Assembly: GCA_029001845.1 (NCBI GenBank)
Contig: JAREWP010000049.1
Coordinates: 130,706 to 194,705 of the forward strand
Length of the DNA: 64,000 bases
From: Candidatus Magnetocorallium paracelense
GTDB taxonomy: Bacteria > Nitrospirota > Thermodesulfovibrionia > Thermodesulfovibrionales > Magnetobacteriaceae
Direction of reading: 5' to 3'
A model generated the notes under the pieces. It worked only from the letters and a program-made list of their open reading frames with translations, made no database searches and was not told the DNA's origin. Both the position numbers and the translations under genes were made by a program. Within the stretch, counting starts at the first letter, position 1. Every line of letters starts with the position of its first letter. Below are positions 35,806 through 46,079 of this stretch, in pieces.

Positions 35806-37335
35806 TTAAAAAATATAAACCAACTTCGGTATAAAAAAAACAACCACCTTCTCTATCAGAGAAGTAATACTGTTATTCAGCATGAATATCCAGTGACGTT
35901 TATCCGACGGTAATGTATCAATATAGTGATTAATCTTTTCCGGTTTCATTTTAATTAAAACATCCTTCTCAGAATCGTATATATTTATATAATCAACGAC
36001 TTGTATTTTTCTATTATATTTCGTATCAATCATGTATCCGTCACTATAATAGTGCCTCTTGTTAATTGGAGAACACAAAATACTCTTTTCTAATGCTAAA
36101 TTAAAAACTGAATTTACCACCCAGTTTTCAGAGAAAAACTCAATGTGACTAACAGGGCCGTATTTACTATATTGATTGCCTGAAACAAAAAGTATTTTGG
36201 TGTCATTATAGTTTATAAGTTTTTGATTTGTTCTTATCTTCCCAATAATCTGCTGTTGATGAATCGTTAAATTCTTCCAATGATCCGATATTCCGAGAAT
36301 CGTAAAAAAAAGAATTGAGAAAAAAAAGGTTCTCAAGTACTTTCCCGGGAGCAATAAAAACAAATAAACAATAAATAATGAACCCCAAAAAGTGGTTCTG
36401 TTGCCAAGATTAAAAGCAAGCTGAGGATATCTTCCGGTTATTGCGAACATCACAAACGATGTTAACATCAGAATAATAGAAAATTTTAATAGCCGTCGAT
36501 CAATTTTAATTTTTAAATCAGCAACATACAGGTAAATAAGCACACTGAATATTACACCTATAATAAAAGATAGAGCCGATAGCTGAAAAAAAGCATAGTA
36601 AACTTTTAACCACATAGAAGGTCCAATCGTAGCATCCAGAAATGTAAAAAACTGGAAAGAAAATAATTTTGTTATGGACAAAACAGTAATTTCCTCAAGA
36701 ACCCTGGATGGTGTTGACTTTAGTACTAATGACATGAGAATAAAATACATGGCATAGACAATATTGGGAATGATTATAATAATACCTTTTCTATATTCCT
36801 TTCCAAGCAAAAAAAGAATAAACAAGGAGAAGGCGACAGGAGAAGAACCATAAGTCATAAAAGAGGCGACAGAGGCTGACAAAAAGGCTAATAATAACCG
36901 ATTATTATGTGCTAAATAGTATGCATAGAAATAAATAGCAAAGACCAATGCATGACTTACTTGAGGATACCAATATCCGATGGCGTCATGAGACGGATAA
37001 AAAAGAAATAAAAAGGAAATTAACAAAGAGTAAGGCTCAGAGAGGAAAATTGCAAAAAATCTGCTCATCATGAAAAAAGAAATGATAAAATATGTAATCT
37101 TCAATATGTATATAAGAGTAAAATTATCTATATCGGCAAAATAAAACCATATATTATGGGAAAAATGTCCTATAGGTGCATTCATATGGTTCCTTTTCGG
37201 TATAAATAGATCGGAAATGTCTCTATTGGATATATCATTTAATTCTGTAAAATCATCAGATACAAGTCCGGTGAAACATAATAGATAGGTAATAATAAAA
37301 AGATAAGGGAAATAAATTAATCTGCGAATTAACAT
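35806..37335 (-). CDS. Polytopic membrane protein, GT-C-like, function unknown
   Basis: 509 residues, about 11-12 predicted helices up to residue 375 and a soluble C-terminal domain of about 130 residues. The first loop has SDDFTELNDIS (acidic pair) and later FYPSHDAIGYWYPQVSH; this layout resembles GT-C enzymes with a periplasmic tail. Family not recognised with certainty. Codon use is very AT-rich like its neighbours. It could be a glycan polymerase or a lipid-phosphate-sugar transferase. Confidence 0.5.
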   Translation of the reverse strand: MLIRRLIYFPYLFIITYLLCFTGLVSDDFTELNDISNRDISDLFIPKRNHMNAPIGHFSHNIWFYFADIDNFTLIYILKITYFIISFFMMSRFFAIFLSEPYSLLISFLFLFYPSHDAIGYWYPQVSHALVFAIYFYAYYLAHNNRLLLAFLSASVASFMTYGSSPVAFSLFILFLLGKEYRKGIIIIIPNIVYAMYFILMSLVLKSTPSRVLEEITVLSITKLFSFQFFTFLDATIGPSMWLKVYYAFFQLSALSFIIGVIFSVLIYLYVADLKIKIDRRLLKFSIILMLTSFVMFAITGRYPQLAFNLGNRTTFWGSLFIVYLFLLLPGKYLRTFFFSILFFTILGISDHWKNLTIHQQQIIGKIRTNQKLINYNDTKILFVSGNQYSKYGPVSHIEFFSENWVVNSVFNLALEKSILCSPINKRHYYSDGYMIDTKYNRKIQVVDYINIYDSEKDVLIKMKPEKINHYIDTLPSDKRHWIFMLNNSITSLIEKVVVFFIPKLVYIF

Positions 37336-37379
37336 ATATGGATTTTGTTTTTTGAGGTTATTATAGGGTTAGTATCAAT

Positions 37380-38081
37380 TTATTGAAAAAGAAATTCACA
37401 GGCTTTATCCGAACCTGCGTTAAATAAAAAATCCAAAATACACATATAAGGAATAAATTCTCCCCACAGTTGTGCATATACAGGATGCTTGTATTCCTGA
37501 TATTCCAAAACGACTCCCTCGGATTCGAATCTCTCTCTGTCATATAAATGACGACTGGTCACGCCACTTGCATAGTAATGCGTCGCTTCCAGACTCTTGC
37601 AAATATTGATTACCTTATCGACACCTTTACCTTTTACTTTTAAATCCGACGATTTAATAATCTCCCTTTGAATTCCCAGGCACTTGCAGTAATAGCCGAG
37701 CAACTCCCAATTTAGATCTACAATTAAAGAATGATTACTCCTAAGAATCTCATAAAACTCATCTATATATATATTATAACGATTTGCATTACTATAATAA
37801 GTTTTTATACTATTAATATGTTTTTTTATCCAATCATTAGAATAATTAATTCTAATATCAGTGATATTCTTGAACTTATCCTCTCTTTTAATTGGCACTG
37901 TTAACCATATTGTTTTGCCATCATGCACTTTAATCCGATTTCTATGAACCCAGCCGCTAGTTGAAAATTGGACATCATCTAAAACTACAAAAGTGTCGGA
38001 TTTATAGATAAAATCAAAAAAACCACACCATGGCATATAGCTTGGCTGATTAATAGAGATGCGTTTAAATTTTTTGGTCAT
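37380..38081 (-). CDS. WbqC-family protein
   Basis: 233 residues. The N-terminal block ISINQPSYMPWCGFFDFIY and DDVQFSTSGWVHRN, followed by LTVPIK, defines the WbqC-like family found in O-antigen loci. Members are proposed to act in sugar N-acylation or similar steps, but the reaction is not established. It overlaps the end of the epimerase gene by 17 bases, so the two are probably coupled. Confidence 0.88.
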   Translation of the reverse strand: MTKKFKRISINQPSYMPWCGFFDFIYKSDTFVVLDDVQFSTSGWVHRNRIKVHDGKTIWLTVPIKREDKFKNITDIRINYSNDWIKKHINSIKTYYSNANRYNIYIDEFYEILRSNHSLIVDLNWELLGYYCKCLGIQREIIKSSDLKVKGKGVDKVINICKSLEATHYYASGVTSRHLYDRERFESEGVVLEYQEYKHPVYAQLWGEFIPYMCILDFLFNAGSDKACEFLFQ

Positions 38082-39117
38082 TCATTTTATTCCACTCTGA
38101 GAATAAATAATCTATTGAATTGTTTAGGGACTTATCGATTCCAATCACAGGACTCCACATTAAAATTGCTTTCACTTTATCAATAGAAGGTTTTCTATAA
38201 AATATATCCTCATACCCCTTGCCATAATATTCATCAGAGGAAACAAATTCAAATTTGGCAGCCTGCTTAAGATCTTTCGGGATTTCCGGATGCTTTTTAA
38301 AAAGTTCTATACATTTTATTGCAAGCTCATATACTGTTAAGTAGTTATCGGGATTACCAATATTAAAAAACTGTTGATTACACATTTCCGTGTTCATTAT
38401 TATTTGGATAAGGCAATCGACCCCATCCTTAATGTCAGTGAAGCAACGCCCTTGTCGCCCGTCACCAACTATTTTTATTGGTTTTTTTAATAATAAATTC
38501 ATTAAAAAGGAGTTTGTCACTCTACTGCATCCTGTTTTGGCGTATTCTATAGAATCCAGCTTTGGACCAATCCAATTGAAAGGTCTGAAACAACAAAACT
38601 TCAACCCTCCATGCAAACTATAGGAATAAATAACCCTGTCTAACAACTGTTTAATTGTGCTGTAAATCCAGCGTGTGTTAATGATGGGTCCAACTACAAA
38701 ATCTGTAGTATCTTCATGAAAATAATCTGTATTACTCTTTCCATAGACTTCTGAGGTAGAAGGAAAAATCAAATATTTCCCATATTTTACTACCATCTTT
38801 ATTATTTCCAGATTATATTCAAAGTCTATTTCAAATACCTTTATAGGGTTCTCAATGTAGTACTTAGGCATAGCTATGGCAGCCAAAGGAATAATAATGT
38901 CACATTTTTTTATTTTATTTTCTATCCAATCCCAGCTTCTAATTATGTCATCCTGTAAAAAGATAAAATTACTATCATCGGTTAAATGTGCAATACGGTA
39001 TGAATCTCTGTCAAGGCCATAAATCTCATATTCATTAAAAGATAATAACTTTTCTGTTAAATATGACCCGATAAAGCCATTTACACCAATGATTAATATT
39101 TTTTTCTTCTCAGGCAT
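38065..39117 (-). CDS. NAD-dependent epimerase/dehydratase (ArnA-C/UXS-like)
   Basis: 350 residues, extended SDR: nucleotide loop GVNGFIGS near residue 11, LAAIA, FPSTSEVYG, and the catalytic YSTIK (Y-x3-K). The RWIYSTIKQLLD and FRPFNWIGP phrases match the UDP-glucuronate decarboxylase/ArnA C-domain group. It may make a UDP-4-keto-pentose or a related NDP-sugar for the DegT aminotransferase upstream in the locus; substrate is inferred. Confidence 0.87.
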   Translation of the reverse strand: MPEKKKILIIGVNGFIGSYLTEKLLSFNEYEIYGLDRDSYRIAHLTDDSNFIFLQDDIIRSWDWIENKIKKCDIIIPLAAIAMPKYYIENPIKVFEIDFEYNLEIIKMVVKYGKYLIFPSTSEVYGKSNTDYFHEDTTDFVVGPIINTRWIYSTIKQLLDRVIYSYSLHGGLKFCCFRPFNWIGPKLDSIEYAKTGCSRVTNSFLMNLLLKKPIKIVGDGRQGRCFTDIKDGVDCLIQIIMNTEMCNQQFFNIGNPDNYLTVYELAIKCIELFKKHPEIPKDLKQAAKFEFVSSDEYYGKGYEDIFYRKPSIDKVKAILMWSPVIGIDKSLNNSIDYLFSEWNKMNDQKI

Positions 39118-39221
39118 CTCTCATATCACAAAACAAAGTTTACAGCGGACTATGAAAAATAAAAAAGTGTAAACTATAGTCAAAAAAAAATGTTGTGGCT
39201 ATTTTACACACAATTACGTTA

Positions 39222-40190
39222 TTATTTCGAGTTGACACAATCAATATCTTGTAAAATCTTCCAATAATTATAATTCCAGGATCTGTATTTCCAGTCCGGA
39301 CAACTGCTGCATAGATCAATTTCATTACCTCTTCTGTTTAAATGCATATTTCTGTAATAATTGAACTTTTCTCCCAGCCATATGTCTTTTATATTCTCTT
39401 TATGAATATTCCCTATATTGGTTGAAGCCGCAATGTCAAAACCGCAGACCATAACATTCCCTGTTGAATCAATATTTAACCTCTCGAATATAAAGGGGCA
39501 TGGGATTCGCTCCTCAGGTGGGAGATAGGGCTCGGAATCAGCAGAGCTAAAGGGATTCAGAATTCCCCATGTTAAATATTTTCTTTTCTGAAAATTATCT
39601 ACAAAAGTACTCCAGAACTTTTCTACGGCATCAATATCAACACCTTTCTGATTAATTGCACTTGCAATAATTTTTGTTGAGCTCTTGAGTCTGTTTCTTA
39701 ACTCTATCATTCTTTTTACATTATCTAGCAGAGCATTCCAATCTAATCCCTTTCTGACTTTACTATATGTTTCAGGATCGGCAGCATCAACACTAAACTC
39801 AATCGCATCAACATCAGCAGTAAGAAGTCTGAGACTGTTTTCTTCCGTAAACAGTGAGCCATTGGTTATTAAACCAACTTTTGCTCCTACAGTTTTTGCA
39901 TACTCCATTAATTCTACGGCGTTTGGATGCAGCATAGGTTCGCCGCCACCGGTTAATCTGATCCATGCATTGTATTCGCCACACTGATTGGCAATCAGTC
40001 TAAAGGTTTCTTCACTCATAATTCTGCTATCTTCATAATTATCTCTAATTTTTGAATTTGTATAAGGACAAGATGGACACTTTGAGTTACAGATATAGAC
40101 AAAGGAAAGAACAACCATCATAGGAAACTCTCGGGCTTCCTTCCTTATACCGTAGTTTTCTTGTGTATGGTGGATTTTTGTTCTCTTCAT
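39222..40190 (-). CDS. Radical SAM/SPASM protein
   Basis: 322 residues. Radical SAM motif CNSKCPSC (CxxxCxxC, about 33-40), GGGEPMLHP, NGSLFTEE, and a C-terminal SPASM-type cysteine set (CPFIFERL, MVCGFDIA, CSSCPDWKY). SPASM enzymes hold extra Fe-S clusters and modify peptides or sugars. A very similar second gene lies at 43672. Target unknown. It lies 11 bases after the GNAT gene. Confidence 0.88.
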   Translation of the reverse strand: MKRTKIHHTQENYGIRKEAREFPMMVVLSFVYICNSKCPSCPYTNSKIRDNYEDSRIMSEETFRLIANQCGEYNAWIRLTGGGEPMLHPNAVELMEYAKTVGAKVGLITNGSLFTEENSLRLLTADVDAIEFSVDAADPETYSKVRKGLDWNALLDNVKRMIELRNRLKSSTKIIASAINQKGVDIDAVEKFWSTFVDNFQKRKYLTWGILNPFSSADSEPYLPPEERIPCPFIFERLNIDSTGNVMVCGFDIAASTNIGNIHKENIKDIWLGEKFNYYRNMHLNRRGNEIDLCSSCPDWKYRSWNYNYWKILQDIDCVNSK

Positions 40191-40201
40191 TGTTTTTAAA
40201 T

Positions 40202-40672
40202 CTATATTCTTTGAGCCTGGTTTGTGTTTATAAGATACTTTCTAAAAAAAAAACCGGCAACTTCCTTTCCACAATATACTCTATGTTTAATCACCTCGTT
40301 AATAAATCCTTCCTTTTCAAAAACATGCTTGGCTATATGATTAGATTCCAGCACCCAACTCCACACATAATGTAAGCTATGCTGTTTGGCAACTGTTTCT
40401 ATTTTTTTTAATAATTTACTGCCAATTCCATTATTCCTGTTTTTTACAAAAAAAGTAATTTCTCCATCTTTATTTAGGTATAAAACGACCACACCAAGCA
40501 ATAACATATCACTGACTATTCCTCTTATCTCTATATCATCTCTTTTAATCCATCTTTTCGTTTCAGAAATGGTTACCATGCTTGACAACAGCAATTCTCT
40601 ATAACTGTTTCTCAGCTTTACATATTGGGATATAAAAACTTCTTCCACCTTAAGATCTATTATATTCATCAA
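40202..40672 (-). CDS. GNAT-family N-acetyltransferase
   Basis: 156 residues. GNAT acetyl-CoA core: VVLYLNKDGEITFFVKNRNNGIGSKLLKKIE (read here in pieces; the pyrophosphate loop is NRNNGIGSKL), then ESNHIAKHVFEKEGF, the usual motif B. It could N-acetylate the amino-sugar produced by the DegT enzyme. Substrate is inferred from context. Confidence 0.8.
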   Translation of the reverse strand: MMNIIDLKVEEVFISQYVKLRNSYRELLLSSMVTISETKRWIKRDDIEIRGIVSDMLLLGVVVLYLNKDGEITFFVKNRNNGIGSKLLKKIETVAKQHSLHYVWSWVLESNHIAKHVFEKEGFINEVIKHRVYCGKEVAGFFFRKYLINTNQAQRI

Positions 40673-40756
40673 TAAAAAAGAAGTATCCCCAAATATCCCT
40701 TGGGAGTTGTAAGATTATATAATTTAATAGAGTTATAAAAATTTGGTAATTACTTT

Positions 40757-40836
40757 GGTGTATAGACTGAAGGCTGAAGATTATAAGATTAAACAGGAGT
40801 TATCGATAAAACTTCATGTTTTTTTATTGGCCAACA
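40757..40836. repeat. Dispersed repeat, copy A (with 58505-58577)
   Basis: The phrase GTTATCGATAAAAC followed by a T-rich stretch and ATTGGC, preceded by CTGAAGGCTG, is also found at 58505-58577. Both copies lie just 3' of a minus-strand gene. CTGAAGGCTGA also occurs, reverse complemented, in the MITE-like element at 18451. Confidence 0.65.
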
Positions 40837-40909
40837 CACCAAATTCATTTAATTTTTTACTTCAACCTAAATACCTGAATAGTTATAAAATTTGTAAAAA
40901 AATATATTA

Positions 40910-41752
40910 TCAGGTTAAACGATCAATCCTGCCTTTTTGAATTTTTTCTCGTTGACCGAAAACTATCCATTTAAACCATAATCTTATTATATCACTAAAT
41001 GCCTTCAGAATAGAGGCAATTTTTGTCCCCTTCGCCTCACCCCTTTTACGAGGAATAAAACGAATTGGCACCTCCTTAATTGATTTACCAGACCAATATG
41101 ATTTAATTAATAGTTCTGGATTTGCAAAAGAACTTTTTGCCTCTTTACTGACTGATTGTATCCATTTCGTAGAGTAAAACGTTACATTTTGGAAATCGGA
41201 TAAAGGAATTCTAAAAAGCACTCTTATAATAAAATAATTGATTAATGATACAAATGCCTTAGAAATAGAGTCTGACCGTTCGAATAAATGCTTATTTGCA
41301 ATCAAATCAAAAACTACGGCAAAGTATTTCAGTAAACCTATCCCTGCTTGGGTTGGCTTTCTCCTGACTCCCTGTACGACATCATAACTCTTTAAGTATT
41401 CAAAAAAAATATGTATATTTGATATATCATAACTCCAGTCAACGGTTTGCCAAAACAAAAACTCTTTAGAAGCTTTCTGTATGGCTCTTTGGCTTGAAAT
41501 GCCAACATTTAAATTACATTCATTTTGAAATATTTTTAACTTTGGATTTTTCTCTTGAAATTCTTTGGCTATCTGATATGTACGATCACTGCTGCCATCC
41601 TCTATTAAAATAATTTCATAATCCTCTACTGTACTATCTAATAACTCCGTTGCTTTTTTCAGAAAGGTCTCCATGGTTTCTTCTTCATTATAGGCCCATG
41701 TTAAAAGAGAAACACTTTTGTTAAATGTCTTTTTTTTTGAGTGTGTCGTCAA
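40910..41752 (-). CDS. GT2-family glycosyltransferase
   Basis: 280 residues. GT-A fold: SLLTWAYNEEETMETFL, EIILIEDGSSDRTYQIA, NLNVGISSQRA and a DxD-like WQTVDWSYD. There are no clear membrane helices except a hydrophobic stretch near 150-175, and the basic C-terminus suggests peripheral membrane binding. It resembles dolichyl-phosphate-mannose synthase-like or polyprenyl-phosphate glycosyltransferases and could make the Und-P-sugar used by the GT-C-like proteins. Confidence 0.87.
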   Translation of the reverse strand: MTTHSKKKTFNKSVSLLTWAYNEEETMETFLKKATELLDSTVEDYEIILIEDGSSDRTYQIAKEFQEKNPKLKIFQNECNLNVGISSQRAIQKASKEFLFWQTVDWSYDISNIHIFFEYLKSYDVVQGVRRKPTQAGIGLLKYFAVVFDLIANKHLFERSDSISKAFVSLINYFIIRVLFRIPLSDFQNVTFYSTKWIQSVSKEAKSSFANPELLIKSYWSGKSIKEVPIRFIPRKRGEAKGTKIASILKAFSDIIRLWFKWIVFGQREKIQKGRIDRLT

Positions 41753-41802
41753 ATCTAAAAACTCTATTCTAATTAATCAAATATATATGAATATAATTTG
41801 CT

Positions 41803-43668
41803 TTAATCACTAAAATGCATCCACCATATTTGAAACATCATTAGATTCCAAATTTTAGCCGCATTGTTTCTTGCATCAGTGTTGTAACGATGGAGAAGAT
41901 CACTTACAACGTCGATATTAAACAAATTGTGTTTTTTCAGATTTTTTTTGGATAGTATGCTTGAAACATATTTTTTCATCGAGTCCTGCATCCAATCAAA
42001 GACAGGTAATACAAAGCCTTCTTTAGGCCTCTTTGTTATCCCGCGAGGCAATAAATCCTCTACAGATTCCTTTAAAACAGCTTTAACATTACCATTCTGT
42101 ATTTTCAAATTTCCTGGTATAGTCGCTGCAAATTCTACTAATCTATAATCCAAAAAAGGGGATCGAACCTCAACGGAATGAGCCATAGATAAGAAATCAA
42201 CAAAAGCCAGCACCTGATCTGGTAGTTGTGTATTCCACTCCATCTCTAAAATCCTGTTTAACGGATCATCAGAGGTAATATAATTAAAGTACTTTGTAAT
42301 TAACGACAAGGTGTCTGATTTTCTCAATTCTGCTCTAAATTTATCTGAAAGCAGCTTATCCTTTTCCTTGTCTGTGAAAGTATACAAATAATATCTCCAT
42401 TTTATTTCATCACCACCTGATTTATCGAAGAGGTTTTTTAAGAAGTTAATATCACAGGGTCGAAAAAGTTCTTCATAATCATTACACAAGGAATTTTCCT
42501 CTAGCTTATCATGCAACCGTTTGAAATGGTGCATGGGCTGTGCAACTCTATGAGACAAATAGCTTCCAAAGAGTTCATCTGAGCCATCGCCCGAAAGGGC
42601 AACCTTAACATGTTTTTTAATCAGTTTCGATAAAAAAAAAGTTGAAATGGTTCCTGAATAAGGTTGGTCGAACGAACAAATTACTTTCTCAATATCGTTA
42701 ATCATTTCCCTGTAACTCATTATATATTCATAATGTTCCGTTCCAAAGGTTTTTGAGACTATGCGAGCGTGGTATAAATCGGCTTTTTTGTTTTTTAACT
42801 CATCCTCATAACCAAGACAGAATGTCTTTATTGGTTTGTCAGAAAATCTGCTCATTAGAGCTACAACGAAACTGGAATCCACCCCTCCGCTTAGATAGGC
42901 TCCAAAAGGAACATCACTTATCATTCTTATCCGTGTAGCATCTTCCATCAATCGCAATATAGACTCTTTTATATGCATCTTATCTAAATTCTTGTCTTCT
43001 TTAAATAAAACTTTCCACCATTTTCTTTTATCACAAATCTTTCCTTTTGAGAATACTAATAATTCACCAGGTAAAAGAGAGTAGATTCCTTTAAAAACGG
43101 TCATAGGAGCAGGAACATTCTTAAGTGAAAAGTAGTGGTAAAGGGCGTCATAATTAATGTCACGACAATATGCGGGATGAGCTAACAGACACTTGATTTC
43201 GGATCCGAAAATCAATTTATTGCCTATTAGAGAATAGAAAAGCGGTTTTACTCCCATACGGTCTCTTATTAAAAAAAGAGTTTGCCTTTGCATATCCCAA
43301 AGGGCTATTGCAAACATACCGTTTAATTTATGAACAAAATCACTTCCATATTCCTCATAAAGATGAACAATAACCTCGGAGTCCGAGTGATCAGTATACA
43401 ACAAATGGCCCTTTTCCGCCAAATCATTCCTCAGTTCAGGGAAGTTGTAAATTTCACCATTAATAACGCACCAAACACTCTTTTCCTCGTTGTGTATCGG
43501 TTGGCGTCCTTTTTCCACATCAATAATACTCAATCTCCTGAAACCCAAATTCATTAAACCATCCGAATAGAATCCTTCATCATCAGGTCCTCTATGTAAA
43601 ACAGCATTCAACATGCTTTTTAGTACATGCCGGTCATTTTCTCCGCTAAATCCGCAAATACCACACAT
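41803..43668 (-). CDS. asnB: AsnB-type glutamine-dependent amidotransferase (second of three)
   Basis: 621 residues. N-terminal nucleophile Cys2 in MCGICGFSG, RRLSIIDVEKGRQP, INGEIYNFPELR and HSDSEV; synthetase loop LSGGVDSSF (about 265), LSGDGSDELFGSY, VEVRSPFLDYRLVEF. All catalytic blocks are intact. It lies 3 bases downstream of a radical SAM/SPASM gene, so the two are co-expressed. Probable role: amidation of an uronate or amino-acid part of the glycan. Confidence 0.92.
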   Translation of the reverse strand: MCGICGFSGENDRHVLKSMLNAVLHRGPDDEGFYSDGLMNLGFRRLSIIDVEKGRQPIHNEEKSVWCVINGEIYNFPELRNDLAEKGHLLYTDHSDSEVIVHLYEEYGSDFVHKLNGMFAIALWDMQRQTLFLIRDRMGVKPLFYSLIGNKLIFGSEIKCLLAHPAYCRDINYDALYHYFSLKNVPAPMTVFKGIYSLLPGELLVFSKGKICDKRKWWKVLFKEDKNLDKMHIKESILRLMEDATRIRMISDVPFGAYLSGGVDSSFVVALMSRFSDKPIKTFCLGYEDELKNKKADLYHARIVSKTFGTEHYEYIMSYREMINDIEKVICSFDQPYSGTISTFFLSKLIKKHVKVALSGDGSDELFGSYLSHRVAQPMHHFKRLHDKLEENSLCNDYEELFRPCDINFLKNLFDKSGGDEIKWRYYLYTFTDKEKDKLLSDKFRAELRKSDTLSLITKYFNYITSDDPLNRILEMEWNTQLPDQVLAFVDFLSMAHSVEVRSPFLDYRLVEFAATIPGNLKIQNGNVKAVLKESVEDLLPRGITKRPKEGFVLPVFDWMQDSMKKYVSSILSKKNLKKHNLFNIDVVSDLLHRYNTDARNNAAKIWNLMMFQIWWMHFSD

Positions 43669-43671
43669 TTT

Positions 43672-44613
43672 TTATGTATCCTGCTTATAATAATCCGCTC
43701 TTGCGGATTGCCAGTCTTTGCATTTCATGCAAATATCAGGTAAAAGAGTAAATTGACGGCTCAGGTGTAACTCTCTTAGTTCTTTTAACCTGCCATTCCA
43801 GATATCTTTTATAGATTGCCTGGTTACATCACCGGCGATAAACCTGGCATCCAGGTCTACAGCGCACAATACAGTCTTACCTGTGTTAATGATGGACAAT
43901 GTCTGCATCGCCCAATGACAAGGCATTCGATCTTCTCTCTCGATTGTCTGATTTGGCGCATCAATCATCCCGGCCCAACTCACTTTAGGACGTATCTTCA
44001 CAATTGCCCCTTGATCACTCCAAAATTTTATAAAATCATCCTTTTCTTTTTTATTAATATCCATTTCGACAAACTGAACATATACTTCCGGTTTTTTTAT
44101 ATTTTCTGATTTTTTAAAGTTTAATAAGTTTATAACATTACTCATAGTTTTATTGTAATTTCCCCCAACTCTCAGCTTACTATACGTTTCTGACGTAAAA
44201 GCATCCAATCCGATATAGATAGCATCAAGTTTTGAGTCTATGAGACCTTTTACAGCATCTTCATCAAGTAAAGTGGCATTAGAGTTTAAAACGACATCCG
44301 TTAATCCCATCCCTTTGGCATAAGCTATTAAATCGAAAATCGAGGGCTTCCTTCTTTTTAAAATAAGGGCTTCTCCAAAAAAAACCAACCAAACCCTTGT
44401 ATCTTTTTTTACCAATGCAATTTCATCTATGATTTTTTTAAAAATACTCCATTTCATGACACCTTTAGCTCTGGTCATCTCCTTATGAACACACATCGAA
44501 CACTTCAGGTTACAAAAGCTTACCGTATCGATTAATATCACTTTTGGAAAATCACCGGGATCAATAATCCTCTTTTGCTCAAATTGATTTAGTAAAGTAT
44601 TCCTCTTAATCAT
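43672..44613 (-). CDS. Radical SAM/SPASM protein, paralogue
   Basis: 313 residues. CNLKCSMC (about 32-39, CxxxCxxC), FFGEALI, NSNATLLDE, and C-terminal CHWAMQTL, VLCAVDLDARFIAGDV and CMKCKDW cysteines of SPASM type. It parallels the 39222 protein in order and spacing of motifs. Its stop is 3 bases before the start of AsnB-2. Substrate unknown. Confidence 0.88.
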   Translation of the reverse strand: MIKRNTLLNQFEQKRIIDPGDFPKVILIDTVSFCNLKCSMCVHKEMTRAKGVMKWSIFKKIIDEIALVKKDTRVWLVFFGEALILKRRKPSIFDLIAYAKGMGLTDVVLNSNATLLDEDAVKGLIDSKLDAIYIGLDAFTSETYSKLRVGGNYNKTMSNVINLLNFKKSENIKKPEVYVQFVEMDINKKEKDDFIKFWSDQGAIVKIRPKVSWAGMIDAPNQTIEREDRMPCHWAMQTLSIINTGKTVLCAVDLDARFIAGDVTRQSIKDIWNGRLKELRELHLSRQFTLLPDICMKCKDWQSARADYYKQDT

Positions 44614-44858
44614 ATTTAGTATAAAAAATAAAGTAGTTGTTCATTTGTATCGCTTTAAATAACGTGTCAAAGTATAGAATATTGTAGCTTTCTGTGGACT
44701 ATGATATTTCTAAGTAACTACTTCTCTTAGCGATTTTCGATTGACGAATGACAATTTATGGACTCTCTTCCATTTCATGAACAATTAGCTTTTTCTAATA
44801 TTCAAGCTTCCTGGCACTCAGGTATACCTTTAAATAGTGTTTTTTTATTGAAAAAAAT

Positions 44859-46079
44859 TCATTTTCTATCTGTCTTGCCCATAATTTCCAAAACAGCTCC
44901 CAGGCAGTAACCGGGCGCTTTAACAATATCCAGGCATAGTCCTAATAATCCAATTATAATCCATCTAAAAGGTAGAAGATATCGTAAATTAACGTCTCGC
45001 ATAATAGGACGGATAACCCCCCTGAAAATGATAACTGCTAAAAAAAGACTCCCAATGTATATTTTTGTAACATGTGGTATGTATAATAAACTATTTACAT
45101 CGAAGCCTGCAAAAATAAAATTCCATCTGTGAAATAAACCAGATGCTAAACAAAGCAGTATTATTAAGTAAACCTTCTCAAAGACACCCAAATTAATACC
45201 ACGAATCCTAGGAGCGGCAACTCCTTTTAGGAAAATAAAAAAAAAGATCAATGTCATAAAGTATGCCTTTGTTATATGAGGAATATAGAGTGATTCGTTT
45301 AAATTCCATGATGCAATAATGCTGTTCCACTTATAAACTAAAATAGTTAATAAAACAAATAAAACAGATAAATAAAGCCATTTCTGCCCTATAAATATAT
45401 CAGTGTGAGCAGTAGACATTGCGTAACGAAAATATTTTTTTAGAGCAGGCAGGAAAGACGCCGGCAGGCCGTAATATTTGACAATAGGATCCTTTAAGTA
45501 TGCAATTCTATATCCCAGTGACTTTATTCGTGAAATCCATTCAATATCTTCGGAGGATCTGACGCTCTCTATAAATCCTCCGGTGTTTTCAAAACAACTT
45601 GTTTTTACAATAGAGCCGGGTAAAGTCTTATAAGCCTTATAACCATAGGATGTCGCTCTTAAGAATTCTTGAAACGAATTTTCAGCCTCAAATAATGTAA
45701 GACCGCCGACAAAATCAGAATTGTTTTCCTTTACAATCGAAGCGCATTTCTCTAACCAGTAACGCTCTGGTATTGTTCGGCTGTCAATAAATCCCAGCCA
45801 TTCTCCCTTTGCTATAGCAGCACCAATATTCCGAGCCTGACCCGGATATGCAAAGTCCACTTTTTTATAATGAACATAAGGAACAACATCTAAATTAAGT
45901 TCGTTAACACAAATGTTATTATTACTACTTGAATCAATAATAATTACTTCATAGGGCAAAAGAGTTTGCTCAGATAAACTCACTAAAATAGAATTTAAGT
46001 AAGTCTCATCATTATGAACAGGTATAATAACGCTGACAGTAAAATGATCTGTATTGCCTGTGATATTCTCATATGCCAT
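44859..46079 (-). CDS. GT2 glycosyltransferase with duplicated C-terminal membrane module
   Basis: 406 residues. GT-A domain (about 10-235): SVIIPVHNDETYL, VIIIDSSSNN, GQARNIGAAIAKGEW, FIDSRTIP, and the GGF and SSEDIEW acceptor region. The C-terminal part has four to six helices and contains two copies of a roughly 45-residue unit, each with W-N near the start, SLYIPHITK or LLYIPHVTK in the middle and R-x-I/V-N-L at the end (about 255-300 and 320-365). The duplication looks like an internal gene repeat. Sugar donor unknown. Confidence 0.85.
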   Translation of the reverse strand: MAYENITGNTDHFTVSVIIPVHNDETYLNSILVSLSEQTLLPYEVIIIDSSSNNNICVNELNLDVVPYVHYKKVDFAYPGQARNIGAAIAKGEWLGFIDSRTIPERYWLEKCASIVKENNSDFVGGLTLFEAENSFQEFLRATSYGYKAYKTLPGSIVKTSCFENTGGFIESVRSSEDIEWISRIKSLGYRIAYLKDPIVKYYGLPASFLPALKKYFRYAMSTAHTDIFIGQKWLYLSVLFVLLTILVYKWNSIIASWNLNESLYIPHITKAYFMTLIFFFIFLKGVAAPRIRGINLGVFEKVYLIILLCLASGLFHRWNFIFAGFDVNSLLYIPHVTKIYIGSLFLAVIIFRGVIRPIMRDVNLRYLLPFRWIIIGLLGLCLDIVKAPGYCLGAVLEIMGKTDRK

